This document shows, one piece after another, positions 24,403 to 33,142 of a stretch of DNA of 64,000 nucleotides. The notes below the pieces were generated by a model. That model was not told the DNA's origin and ran no database searches. It saw only the letters and a list, made by a program, of their open reading frames with translations. Position numbers and translations under genes: made by a program. This DNA is from Amycolatopsis sp. DSM 110486 (GTDB lineage: Bacteria > Actinomycetota > Actinomycetes > Mycobacteriales > Pseudonocardiaceae): the NCBI RefSeq assembly GCF_019468465.1, contig NZ_CP080519.1:5412001-5476000 (forward strand), read 5' to 3'. The number at the start of each line of letters is the position of its first letter. The stretch's first letter is position 1.

Positions 24403-26115
24403 ATGCCGCTGCTCAACCCGCGGGCCTACGACCCGCAGTCGTTCGACCCGGAGACCCGGCGCCTGCTGCTGGCCACGATCGAGTGGTTCGAGTCACGCGG
24501 CAAGCGCAAGCTCACCGAGGACTACCACAACCGCACCTTCTACGCGGACTTCCTCGAGTTCGCCGGCAAGGAAGGCCTTTTCGCCACCTTCCTCACGCCC
24601 GCCGCGGCCGCCGACGGCGCGCCGGACAAGCGCTGGGACACCAGCCGCGTGGCCGCGCTGGCGGAAATCCTCGGCTTCTATGGCTTGAACTTCTGGTACC
24701 CATTTCAAGTGACGGTCCTCGGGCTCGGCCCGGTGTGGCAGAGCGGCAACGAGGTCGCGCGCAAGCGGGCGGCAGACGCGCTGGACGCGGGCGGCGTCGG
24801 CGCGTTCGGACTGTCCGAAAAGGATCACGGCGCCGACATCTACTCGTCCGACCTCGTCCTCACGCCCGACGGCGCGGGCGGCTACCGCGCCAACGGCTCC
24901 AAGTACTACATCGGCAACGGCAACGTCGCCCGCACGGTGTCGGTCTTCGGCCGCATCGACGGCGTCGAGGGCCCGGACCAGTACGTGTTCTTCTACGCCG
25001 ATTCGACCCACCCGAACTACCACGTGGTGAAGAACGTCGTGCCCTCGCAGATGTTCGTCGCGGAGTTCCGGCTCGAGGACTACCCGGTGCACGCCGAGGA
25101 CCTCCTGCACGTCGGCGCGGAGGCCTTCAGCGCCGCGCTCAACACTGTGAACATCGGCAAGTTCAACCTGTGTTTCGGCGGCATCGGCATGGCCACGCAC
25201 TCGCTGTACGAGGCCATCACGCACGCCCACAACCGGATCCTCTACGGCAAGCCCGTCACCGACTTCCCGCACGTGCGCCGCGAGTTCGTGGAGGCCTACG
25301 CCCGGCTGGTCGGCATGAAGCTGTTCTCCGATCGCGCCGTGGACTACTTCCGCTCCGCCGGCCCGGACGACCGCCGCTACCTGCTGTTCAACCCCATCAC
25401 CAAGATGAAGGTGACCACGCAGGCGCAGAAGGTGATCGGCCTGGTCGCCGACGTCGTCGCGGCCAAGGGCTTCGAGGCCGACACCTACCTCGCCATGGCC
25501 AAGAACGACATCGACGGCCTGCCCAAGCTGGAGGGCACGGTGGCGGTGAACCTCGCGCTGATCGCGAAGTTCATGCCCGCGTACCTCTTCGCGCCCCAGG
25601 ACTACGCCCCCGTGCCGACCCGCGACGACGCCGCGGACGACGAGTTCCTCTTCCGCCAGGGCCCCGCGCGCGGCCTGTCGAAGGTCCGTTTCCACGACTG
25701 GAAAACGGCCTACGGCAAGGCTTCGCACATCCCGAACGTGGCGCTCTTCCGCGAGCAGGCCGACCACCTCGTGCGCCTGCTCACCGAAGCCGCGCCGGAC
25801 GAGGCCCAGCAGGCCGACCTGGACTTCGGGCTGGCGCTGACGGAGCTGTTCACCCTCGTCGTCTACGGCCAGCTGATCCTGGAGCAGGCCGAGCTCACCG
25901 GCGAGCCCGACGACGTCGTGGACCAGCTCTTCGCCGTGCTGGTGCAGGACTTCAGCACGGCCGCGGTGGACCTCAACGGCAAGGCGAGCTCCACGGCCAA
26001 GCAGCAGGAGCTGGCTCTGGCGGCCCTGCGCAAGCCCGTCGTGGACGCCGACCGCTTCGCTCGCGTGTGGACAGTGGTGCGGGACCTGTCCGGCACCTAC
26101 GAGATGAACGCCTAG
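24403..26115 (+). CDS. acyl-CoA dehydrogenase (large FadE type)
   Basis: A 570-residue flavoenzyme, longer than the classical 380-400 residue acyl-CoA dehydrogenases because of extra helices at both ends. The middle strand domain reads GAFGLSEKDHGADIYSSDLVLTP, then ANGSKYYIGNGNVARTVSVFG, which are the FAD and acyl-chain contacts. The C-terminal helical domain includes NPITKMKVTTQAQKVIGLVADV. It should introduce an alpha,beta double bond into a long-chain or branched acyl-CoA. ATG 24403 follows GGAGGAG (24392-24398). An inverted-repeat operator lies over its promoter. It is divergent from the helicase and is monocistronic, with a hairpin 6 nt after the stop. Confidence 0.88.
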   Translation: MPLLNPRAYDPQSFDPETRRLLLATIEWFESRGKRKLTEDYHNRTFYADFLEFAGKEGLFATFLTPAAAADGAPDKRWDTSRVAALAEILGFYGLNFWYPFQVTVLGLGPVWQSGNEVARKRAADALDAGGVGAFGLSEKDHGADIYSSDLVLTPDGAGGYRANGSKYYIGNGNVARTVSVFGRIDGVEGPDQYVFFYADSTHPNYHVVKNVVPSQMFVAEFRLEDYPVHAEDLLHVGAEAFSAALNTVNIGKFNLCFGGIGMATHSLYEAITHAHNRILYGKPVTDFPHVRREFVEAYARLVGMKLFSDRAVDYFRSAGPDDRRYLLFNPITKMKVTTQAQKVIGLVADVVAAKGFEADTYLAMAKNDIDGLPKLEGTVAVNLALIAKFMPAYLFAPQDYAPVPTRDDAADDEFLFRQGPARGLSKVRFHDWKTAYGKASHIPNVALFREQADHLVRLLTEAAPDEAQQADLDFGLALTELFTLVVYGQLILEQAELTGEPDDVVDQLFAVLVQDFSTAAVDLNGKASSTAKQQELALAALRKPVVDADRFARVWTVVRDLSGTYEMNA

Positions 26116-26121
26116 GCGCAC

Positions 26122-26153
26122 CGGGTCCGCGGGCGCACCCGCGCGCGGACCCG
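26122..26153 (+). terminator. hairpin terminator after acyl-CoA dehydrogenase
   Basis: CGGGTCCGCG (26122-26131) pairs with CGCGGACCCG (26144-26153) around a 12-nt loop, starting 6 nt after the stop codon. Confidence 0.7.
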
Positions 26154-26162
26154 CTCGGGCCC

Positions 26163-26180
26163 GTTGTCCTGACGGACAAC
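26163..26180. promoter_or_regulatory. palindromic operator candidate upstream of the alpha/beta hydrolase
   Basis: GTTGTCC-TGAC-GGACAAC is a perfect 7-4-7 palindrome about 104 nt before the hydrolase start. It lacks a GC-rich stem or T-run typical of a terminator, so an operator is more likely. Confidence 0.45.
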
Positions 26181-26283
26181 AAACGGCCTCGTTCAGGTTG
26201 ATCGGGAACATCGCGTTCGCGTGTGCCCTGCTGCACGGTGAGCAGGCAACCCCTTTCACCCCACAACAGGAACGAGGCTCGTC

Positions 26284-27000
26284 ATAGCCGCTTCCGCACT
26301 CCCCACCGTCGTACTGGTCCACGGCGCCTTCGCTGACGCGTCAGGCTGGCAGGGGGTGGCCGCCGGTCTGCGTGAACGCGGGTACCCGGTCCTCGCTCCG
26401 GCCAACCCGCTGCGCGGGGTCGCCGCCGATGCCGGCTACATCAGGGACTTCGTGTCGACGATCCAGGGCGACGTCGTGCTCGTTGGCCACTCGTACGGCG
26501 GTTGCGTGATCACCAACGCGAGCACGGGCATCCCGAACGTGCGGGCGTTGGTCTACATCGCCGCTTTCGCGCCGGACGAGGGAGAGACGTTGCTCGAGTC
26601 CTTCGCGCTCGGCGGCGGGGCGTCCGAACTCGGTGAGCGCCTGGTTCGGCGCCCGTACCCGGGTGCGCCCGAGGGCGACGCCGACGGGTACATCGACCTG
26701 GAGTTCTTCCACCAGCTGTTCTGCGCCGACCTGGACACTGATCTCGCCGCTTTCATGGCCGTCGCCCAGCGCGGGTTCGCGCTGTCCTGCCTGTCCGCCG
26801 CTTCCGGAGTGCCTGGCTGGCGGACCATCCCGAGCTGGTACCTCGTGGCCGCCGACGACGTCACGATCCCGCCGGAGGCCGAGCGGTTCATGGCGAAGCG
26901 CGCCGGAGCGCAGACGGTGGAGGTCGCCAGTTCGCACGTCGCGATGATCAGCAAGCCGGCCGAGACGATCGACCTGATCGTCGCGGCATGCGGTGCCTGA
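26284..27000 (+). CDS. alpha/beta hydrolase, probable AUA start
   Basis: An alpha/beta-hydrolase of about 238 residues. It opens with the family hallmark PTVVLVHGAFADASGWQGV, which contains the oxyanion-hole HG, has the nucleophile elbow GHSYGG, and a late His in VASSHVAMISK as likely catalytic base. Substrate unknown. The start is unusual. The frame is closed upstream by TGA 26239-26241, and the first standard start codon is GTG 26356, which would remove the first strand and the oxyanion hole. An ATA codon at 26284 lies 6 nt after AGGAACGAGG and matches the N-terminal length of relatives. The gene either starts at AUA or has lost its start. Confidence 0.8.
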   Translation: MAASALPTVVLVHGAFADASGWQGVAAGLRERGYPVLAPANPLRGVAADAGYIRDFVSTIQGDVVLVGHSYGGCVITNASTGIPNVRALVYIAAFAPDEGETLLESFALGGGASELGERLVRRPYPGAPEGDADGYIDLEFFHQLFCADLDTDLAAFMAVAQRGFALSCLSAASGVPGWRTIPSWYLVAADDVTIPPEAERFMAKRAGAQTVEVASSHVAMISKPAETIDLIVAACGA

Positions 27001-27026
27001 CACAGGACAAGCTCTAGGCTGACCTG

Positions 27027-28282
27027 GTGACGCGACGCGAGGCCACGAGCGGGCCCGATCCGGAGCTCGTGGCACTCGCCGGACGGCTGCTGGGCGCCAT
27101 CGACGAGTTCGCGGACGAGATCGCGTCCGCGATCGAGGCCCGCGTCGAGTTCTACTCCCTGACTACCGTCGTGTCGGCAGACGACCTGAGGCGATCCGTG
27201 CGAGGCAACCTCGAGTATGTCCTCCGGTCCTTGCAGGAGGACCGGTTCGCCGACGTCGCGGCAGCCCGGACGACCGGTGCTCTGCGAGCCGAGCAAGGGG
27301 TGCCGCTGTCGGTGGTCATGGCGGCGTTCCGCGTGCTGTTCAGCCAGATCTGGCACAGCCTCGTGCGGCACGCCCGTACGCAGGAACGGGTCTCCGATCA
27401 GGCACTGGTGGACGCGGCCTCCGACCTCTGGTCCGCACACGACACCTTCGCCGAGGAGATGGCCGCTGCGCACCGCGAGGCGACGATGGCACTGGTGCTG
27501 CGGAACGAGGGCGAGCGGTCGGCTCTGGTCGGCGCACTCCTGGAGGGGCGGCCGCTGCACGAGACGTCCGTCTGGGAGGTAGCGGACGTGCTGCGCCTGC
27601 CCAAACGGGGGCCCTTCGTCGTGGTCGCGGCCGAATCGGTGCAACTGGCCCAGGAGGCGCTGCCCGGCATCGAGAACCGCTTGCGGGCACGACGCATCGG
27701 GTCGGCCTGGCGGCTGATGCCCGATGCGCAGATCGGGATCGTGCGCTTCGAGAACGACGCCGACCTGCGCCCGCTCGCGTCGACCCTGACGGCGTCGGCG
27801 CACAGCCGGATCGGCGTCAGCCCGCCGTATCGGGCACTGACGGAGACGGCGGCCGCGCTGCGTTTCGCGCGCATCGCGCTGGCGAGCACCGTCGCCGGCA
27901 CGCCGCACGTCACGATGTTCGACGACTTTCCCCTTGCCGTCGCGGCGGTCAGCGCGCCCGACGCGATGCAGCGAGTCCGGCAGGCCGTACTCGGCCCGAG
28001 TCCGGCAGGCCGTACTCGGCCCGAGTCCGGCAGGCCGTACTCGGGCCGATCCTCGACCTGCCGCCCGAGCAAGGCAAGGTCCTCCTCGACACCCTGGCCG
28101 CGTGGCGGGACAACGGAGGGTCGGCGTCAGGCGCCGCGGCAGTTCTGTTCTGTCACCCCAACACGGTCCGCCATCGGCTGCGCCGGGTCGAGGCCGCCAC
28201 CGGTCGCTCTCTCAGCGACCCGAAAGCAACCGCGGAGATCCTGATCGCGCTCGAGGCCGCGTTGCTGGGAATTGCGCGGTGA
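27027..28282 (+). pseudogene. PucR-type transcriptional regulator, frameshifted by a tandem repeat expansion
   Basis: The first about 315 codons from GTG 27027 read as a normal PucR/CdaR-type regulator: RsbRD-like N-terminal helices, then a GGDEF-like region ending SAPDAMQRVRQAVLG. At 27972 a 25-bp unit occurs three times in tandem. This adds 50 nt and shifts the frame, so the C-terminal helix-turn-helix is out of frame. The HTH is intact from 28022 on: ILDLPPEQGKVLLDTLAAW, then HPNTVRHRLRRVEAATGRSL, stop TGA 28280-28282. With a single repeat unit the protein is continuous at about 400 residues. As written, translation yields a protein with a nonsense tail ending at 28244 and no DNA-binding domain. 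Confidence 0.85.
27972..28046 (+). repeat. three tandem copies of a 25-bp unit inside the PucR gene
   Basis: Copies at 27972-27996, 27997-28021 and 28022-28046, each beginning CGAGTCCGGCAGGCCGTACT. The third copy matches for 23 nt and then runs into the original gene sequence. Unit numbers of one or four keep the reading frame; two or three do not. Confidence 0.95.
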
Positions 28283-28349
28283 TGACCGCCTGGGCTCACC
28301 GGTCCGCGATCCCGGGCCGGGCTCGCCCGCTCGGCTACGCCGGTGCTCG

Positions 28350-28856
28350 GTGACGGCACCCCGCCTCGAAGCCCGGGCCATCACCACCGCGCGGCTGGAC
28401 CTGCTGCCGCTGCTGGTCGAGCACGCCGAGGAGATGGCGCGGGTGCTGTCCGATCCGGCGCTGCACACCTTCATCGGCGGCACCCCGGACACTCCGGAAG
28501 CCCTGCGTACGCGCTACCAGCGCATGACCGCCGGCTCGCCTGACCCGGCCGTGACCTGGCTGAACTGGGTGATCCGGCTTCGCGGCGATGCCTGTCTGAC
28601 GGGCACCGTCCAGGCCACCGTGAGTGCCGCCGGCGCGGAGATCGCCTGGGTGGTGGGGACGCCGTGGCAAGGCCGCGGCATCGCCACTGAAGCCACCCAG
28701 GCGCTCGTCGCCTGGCTCGAACGGCAGCCGGTGGCCGCCGTTCTCGCCCACGTCCACCCCGGGCACCGGGCTTCCGCCGCCGTGGCCACCGCCGCCGGGC
28801 TCACGCCCACCGACGAGTGGCACGACGGCGAAATCCGCTGGCTCCGGGCCCGCTGA
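28350..28856 (+). CDS. GNAT-family N-acetyltransferase
   Basis: A 168-residue acetyltransferase starting at GTG 28350 (VTAPRLEARAITTARLDLLP, the RimJ-type N-terminus). The acetyl-CoA loop reads IAWVVGTPWQGRGIATEAT, motif A with Q/RxxGxG/A. The C-terminal strand is HVHPGHRASAAVATAAGLTP. The acceptor substrate is unknown. Upstream codons in the same frame are unnatural, which is why the later GTG is used. It follows the broken PucR gene by 67 nt and converges with tex. Confidence 0.85.
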   Translation: MTAPRLEARAITTARLDLLPLLVEHAEEMARVLSDPALHTFIGGTPDTPEALRTRYQRMTAGSPDPAVTWLNWVIRLRGDACLTGTVQATVSAAGAEIAWVVGTPWQGRGIATEATQALVAWLERQPVAAVLAHVHPGHRASAAVATAAGLTPTDEWHDGEIRWLRAR

Positions 28857-28863
28857 CCCGGTC

Positions 28864-31287
28864 CTACTTGCCGAATCCGGCCCGCCGCAGCGCGTCGGCC
28901 ATCGAGCCGTTGCCGCCGGAGTTGCCTCCGCGGTCACGACCGCCGCCGCTACCACCGCGGTTGCCCTGCTGGCCACGCCGCTGACCGCCGCCACCGCCCT
29001 GGCCGCCACCGCCACCCTGGCCGCCGCCGCCGCCCTGACCGCGGTCACGACCGCCGCCACCGCCACCACCACGACGGTCCTGCGACGAAGCACCCGGCTC
29101 GTCGTCCAGGCGCAGCGTCAGCGAGATCCGCTTGCGCGGCACGTCGACGTCGAGCACCTTCACCTTCACGATGTCGCCGGGCTTCACGACGTCGCGCGGG
29201 TCCTTCACGAAGTTCTTCGACAGCGCCGACACGTGGGCGAGGCCGTCCTGGTGCACGCCGACGTCGATGAACGCGCCGAACGCCGCCACGTTCGTGACCA
29301 CACCCTCCAGCCGCATCCCGGGCTTGAGGTCACCGATCTTGTCCACGCCCTCGGCGAACGTCGCCGTCTTGAACGCCGGACGCGGGTCGCGGCCGGGCTT
29401 CTCCAGCTCGGTCAGGATGTCCGTGACGGTCGGGAGCCCGAAGGTCTCGTCCACGAACTCCGTCGGCTTGAGCGCCTGCAGCGTGCGGGCGTTGCCGATC
29501 AGCTCGCGGATGCCCGAGCCGGTGCGGTCGAGGATCCGCCGCACCACCGGGTACGCCTCGGGGTGCACCGAAGACGCGTCGAGCGGGTCGTCGCCGTCCG
29601 GGATGCGCAAGAAGCCGGCGCACTGCTCGAACGCCTTGGGCCCGAGCCGCGCGACCTCCTTCAGGGCGGTGCGCGACTTGAACGGACCGTTGGTGTCGCG
29701 GTGGGACACGATGTTCTCGGCGAGCCCCGTGGTGATGCCCGAAACCCGCGTGAGCAGGGGAGCGGACGCGGTGTTCACGTCCACGCCGACCGCGTTCACG
29801 CAGTCCTCCACCACCGCGTCGAGCGAGCGCGACAGCGACACCTCGGACAGGTCGTGCTGGTACTGGCCGACGCCGATCGACTTCGGGTCGATCTTCACCA
29901 GCTCGGCCAGCGGGTCCTGCAGCCGGCGCGCGATCGAGACGGCGCCGCGCAGCGACACGTCCATGCCCGGCAGCTCCTGCGACGCGAACGCCGACGCCGA
30001 GTACACCGACGCGCCCGCCTCGCTGACGACGGCTTTCGTGAGGCTCAGTTCGGGGTGCTTCTTGATGAGCTCCTGCGCGAGCTTGTCCGTCTCGCGCGAC
30101 GCGGTGCCGTTGCCGATCGAGATCAGGTCCACGTGGTGCTTCGCCGACAGCACGGCGAGCTCGGCGATCGACTGGTCCCACTTGTTCGCCGGCTGGTGCG
30201 GGTAGATCACGTGCGTGTCCACGACCTTGCCGGTCGCGTCGACCACGGCCACCTTCACACCGGTGCGGAAGCCCGGGTCGAGGCCCATCGTCGCGCGCGT
30301 GCCGGCCGGCGCGGCCAGCAGCAGGTCGCGCAGGTTCGCCGCGAACACGCGCACGGCGTCGTCCTCGGCCGACTGGCGCAGCCGCATCCGCAGGTCGATG
30401 CCCAGGTGCAGGAGGATCTTGGTGCGCCAGGCCCAGCGCACGGTGTCGCCGAGCCACTTGTCGGCGGGCCGGCCTTGCTGGGTGACGCCGAACTTGTGCG
30501 CGATCCGCATCTCGTACTCGGTCGGACCGACGCGCGGCTCGGCGTCCTCGGCCCGGGGTTCCTCGGCCTCCATCGACAGGTCGAGGATTTCCTCCTTCTC
30601 GCCGCGCAGCATCGCGAGGATGCGGTGCGAGGGGAGCTTCGCGTACGGCTCGGAGAAGGTGAAGTAGTCGGCGAACTTCGCGCCTTCCTCTTCCTTGCCC
30701 GCGCGGACCTTCGACGCGATGTGCCCCTCGGTCCACATCTTCTCGCGCAGCTCGCCGATCAGGTCGGCGTCTTCGGCGAAGCGCTCCACGAGGATCGAGC
30801 GGGCGCCGTCGAGCGCGGCCTGCGCGTCGGCGACACCCTTGTCGGCGTCGACGAACACAGCGGCCGCGGCCTGCGGGTCGGTGTTCGGGTCGTTCATGAG
30901 GCCGTCGGCCAGCGGCTCGAGGCCGGCCTCACGGGCGATCTGCGCCTTCGTCCGCCGCTTCGGCTTGTACGGCAGGTAGATGTCTTCCAGGCGCGACTTC
31001 GTGTCCGCGGCCATGATCTGGGCCTCGAGCGCCTCGTCGAGCTTGCCCTGCGTGCGGATCGACTCCAGCACGGAGACGCGCCGCTCGTCGAGTTCCCGCA
31101 GGTAGCGCAGCCGTTCCTCGAGCGTGCGCAGCTGCGCGTCGTCGAGCATCCCGGTGACTTCCTTGCGGTACCGGGCGATGAACGGCACGGTCGACCCCCC
31201 GTCGAGGAGGTCGACCGCGGCCTTGACCTGACCTTCGCGCACCCCCAGCTCTTCGGCGATCCGTTCCTCGACCGACTGCACGCTCAC
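28864..31287 (-). CDS. tex: Tex family RNA-binding transcription accessory protein
   Basis: An 807-residue Tex homologue. The N-terminal helical domain contains [19 protein letters not shown]. The YqgF-like RNase H domain has [16 protein letters not shown], the helix-hairpin-helix region runs [16 protein letters not shown], and the C-terminal S1 domain (about residues 635-705) reads [26 protein letters not shown]. Tex interacts with RNA and RNA polymerase and promotes correct gene expression and toxin regulation in several bacteria. The last about 90 residues are a Gly/Arg/Gln low-complexity tail. GTG 31287 follows AGGAG at suitable spacing. It is monocistronic and convergent with the GNAT gene, with only 7 nt between the stops. 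Confidence 0.95.
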   Translation of the reverse strand: MSVQSVEERIAEELGVREGQVKAAVDLLDGGSTVPFIARYRKEVTGMLDDAQLRTLEERLRYLRELDERRVSVLESIRTQGKLDEALEAQIMAADTKSRLEDIYLPYKPKRRTKAQIAREAGLEPLADGLMNDPNTDPQAAAAVFVDADKGVADAQAALDGARSILVERFAEDADLIGELREKMWTEGHIASKVRAGKEEEGAKFADYFTFSEPYAKLPSHRILAMLRGEKEEILDLSMEAEEPRAEDAEPRVGPTEYEMRIAHKFGVTQQGRPADKWLGDTVRWAWRTKILLHLGIDLRMRLRQSAEDDAVRVFAANLRDLLLAAPAGTRATMGLDPGFRTGVKVAVVDATGKVVDTHVIYPHQPANKWDQSIAELAVLSAKHHVDLISIGNGTASRETDKLAQELIKKHPELSLTKAVVSEAGASVYSASAFASQELPGMDVSLRGAVSIARRLQDPLAELVKIDPKSIGVGQYQHDLSEVSLSRSLDAVVEDCVNAVGVDVNTASAPLLTRVSGITTGLAENIVSHRDTNGPFKSRTALKEVARLGPKAFEQCAGFLRIPDGDDPLDASSVHPEAYPVVRRILDRTGSGIRELIGNARTLQALKPTEFVDETFGLPTVTDILTELEKPGRDPRPAFKTATFAEGVDKIGDLKPGMRLEGVVTNVAAFGAFIDVGVHQDGLAHVSALSKNFVKDPRDVVKPGDIVKVKVLDVDVPRKRISLTLRLDDEPGASSQDRRGGGGGGGRDRGQGGGGGQGGGGGQGGGGGQRRGQQGNRGGSGGGRDRGGNSGGNGSMADALRRAGFGK

Positions 31288-31390
31288 AACCAGGCTCCTG
31301 CTCCGTCTCGGTGTCCCGTGCCGAGCATTCTGCCGCCCGGTGCGGTGCGACTTTCGTATGGCCCCGTCGAAGCGACGCCCGAACGGTTCC

Positions 31391-31417
31391 TTGACACCGA
31401 GATTGGTCTAGTCCACT
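31391..31417 (+). promoter_or_regulatory. chitinase promoter with DasR-responsive element
   Basis: TTGACA at 31391-31396 is a consensus -35. ATTGGTCTAGTCCACT at 31402-31417 matches 14 of 16 positions of the DasR-type site ACTGGTCTAGACCACT known from Streptomyces chitinase and N-acetylglucosamine genes, and lies where the spacer and -10 would be. Repression by a DasR homologue, relieved by GlcN-6-P, is expected. Confidence 0.75.
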
Positions 31418-31456
31418 TTGTGGTGACCTGCCTCACTCTTTCGTGGAGGTCTTGCT

Positions 31457-32965
31457 GTGTTCTCCAAACGGTCCCCACAACCTCGCCCTTCCCGCCGACC
31501 CAAACTCGCGATCAGCGCCCTGATCGCCACCGTGGCCGCGTGCCTCGGTGTCACCTTCGTCATCGGTGGCAGCGCCTCGGCGGCCAACATCCTCGCCAAC
31601 CCCGGCTTCGAAAGCGGCAGCCTTTCGGGCTGGACCTGCAGTGGTTCCGCCTCCGTGGTGTCCAGTGGCGCCCACGGCGGGACCAAGGCGCTCAGCGCCG
31701 CGCCGTCGTCGTCCGACACCGCCCAGTGCTCGCAGCAGGTGACGGTGAAGGCGAACACCGCCTACAAGCTGTCGGCCTGGGTGCAGGGCAGCTACGTCTA
31801 CCTGGGCGTCTCCGGCACCGGCGGCGCCGACACCAGCACCTGGACGCCGGGCACGAGCGGCTGGAGCCAGCTCGTGGTCGACTTCACCACCGGCGCGTCC
31901 ACCAGCATCACCGTGTACCTGCACGGCTGGTACGGACAGCCGGCCTACCTGGCTGACGACGTCAACCTCGACGGCCCGGGCACCCCGCCGCCCACGACCC
32001 CGACCACGCCGACGACACCCACCACCCCGCCGACGACCCCGACCACGCCCACCACGTCCCAGCCGCCGACGACCGGTGACCTGGCCAAACACGTGCTCAC
32101 GGGCTACTGGCAGAACTTCTACAACGGCGCCAAGGCCCTCAAGCTCGCCGACGTGCCCACGCGCTACAACATCATCGCCGTGGCCTTCGCCGACGCCACG
32201 GGCACACCGGGCGCCGTGAACTTCACGCTCGACTCCGGCCTGTCGTCGCAGCTCGGCGGCTACACCGACGCGCAGTTCCGCGCCGACATCAAGACCGTGC
32301 AGGCGCGCGGCCAGAAGGTGATCATCTCCGTCGGTGGTCAAAACGGCACGATCAACGTCAGCGACTCGTCGTCGGCGAACAACTTCGCCAACTCCGTTAA
32401 GTCGCTGATCTCGACCTACGGCTTCGACGGCGTGGACATCGACCTCGAGAACGGCATCAACGCCACCTACATGGGCCAGGCGCTGCGCAGCATCCACAAC
32501 GGCGGCGGCTCGGTCATCACCATGGCGCCGCAGACGATCGACATGCAGTCCACCCAGGGCGGCTACTTCCAGCTCGCGCTGGGGATCAAGGACATCCTCA
32601 CGGTCGTCAACATGCAGTACTACAACTCGGGCACCATGCTCGGCTGCAACGGCCAGGTCTACGCGCAGGCGACCGTCGACTTCCTGACGGCGCTGGCGTG
32701 CATTCAGCTGCAAGGCGGTCTGCGGGCCGACCAGGTGGCCCTCGGCCTGCCGGCTTCCGGCTCGGCGGGCGGCGGCTACCAGGCTCCGTCGAACGTCGTC
32801 TCGGCGCTCAACTGCCTCGCACGCGGCACCAGCTGCGCCGGCTTCAAACCCTCGGCCACGTACCCGGCGATCCGCGGTGCCATGACCTGGTCGATCAACT
32901 GGGACGCGTCCGCCGGGTACGCGTTCGCGAACACCGTTGGCGGCGCGCTCGCGAATCTGCCTTAG
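31457..32965 (+). CDS. secreted GH18 chitinase with N-terminal carbohydrate-binding module
   Basis: A 502-residue exported chitinase. Residues 1-43 are a signal peptide ending GGSASAA. About 44-172 is a CBM of the CBM4/16-like jelly-roll type (NILANPGFESGSLSGWTCSG). A Pro/Thr linker (PTTPTTPTTPT type) occupies about 176-205. About 208-500 is the GH18 catalytic barrel, with DGVDIDLENG carrying the DxxDxDxE catalytic acid and VIISVGGQNG the SxGG motif. It hydrolyses chitin to oligosaccharides outside the cell. GTG 31457 follows GGAGG. A DasR-type operator overlaps the promoter, so control by chitin breakdown products is likely. Monocistronic, ending at a large hairpin. Confidence 0.94.
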   Translation: MFSKRSPQPRPSRRPKLAISALIATVAACLGVTFVIGGSASAANILANPGFESGSLSGWTCSGSASVVSSGAHGGTKALSAAPSSSDTAQCSQQVTVKANTAYKLSAWVQGSYVYLGVSGTGGADTSTWTPGTSGWSQLVVDFTTGASTSITVYLHGWYGQPAYLADDVNLDGPGTPPPTTPTTPTTPTTPPTTPTTPTTSQPPTTGDLAKHVLTGYWQNFYNGAKALKLADVPTRYNIIAVAFADATGTPGAVNFTLDSGLSSQLGGYTDAQFRADIKTVQARGQKVIISVGGQNGTINVSDSSSANNFANSVKSLISTYGFDGVDIDLENGINATYMGQALRSIHNGGGSVITMAPQTIDMQSTQGGYFQLALGIKDILTVVNMQYYNSGTMLGCNGQVYAQATVDFLTALACIQLQGGLRADQVALGLPASGSAGGGYQAPSNVVSALNCLARGTSCAGFKPSATYPAIRGAMTWSINWDASAGYAFANTVGGALANLP

Positions 32966-32993
32966 GGGCGCTCCGGACAAGACCTTGGAAGGA

Positions 32994-33028
32994 CTCCCGC
33001 GACGGCAGGGAGGGCGTCGTCGCGGGAG
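32994..33028 (+). terminator. hairpin terminator after the chitinase gene
   Basis: CTCCCGCGACG (32994-33004) pairs with CGTCGCGGGAG (33018-33028) around a 13-nt loop, 28 nt after the chitinase stop. The rest of the gap to the GMC gene holds no gene. Confidence 0.75.
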
Positions 33029-33142
33029 CTCCTTTCAAGACACCCCCAGTGCACGTGCTCAGAGGGGGGTGAGCGCGTGCGACGCCGCAAGCGTGCCTGG
33101 TGGTGGTTGGTGGATGTGTTGAGGGATTGTTGAATCTGCTGG

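Noticed and set aside
28624..31956. A 1110-codon plus-strand frame that runs from the GNAT gene through tex into the chitinase gene
   Set aside because: It crosses three real genes in the wrong frame and has no recognisable protein features.
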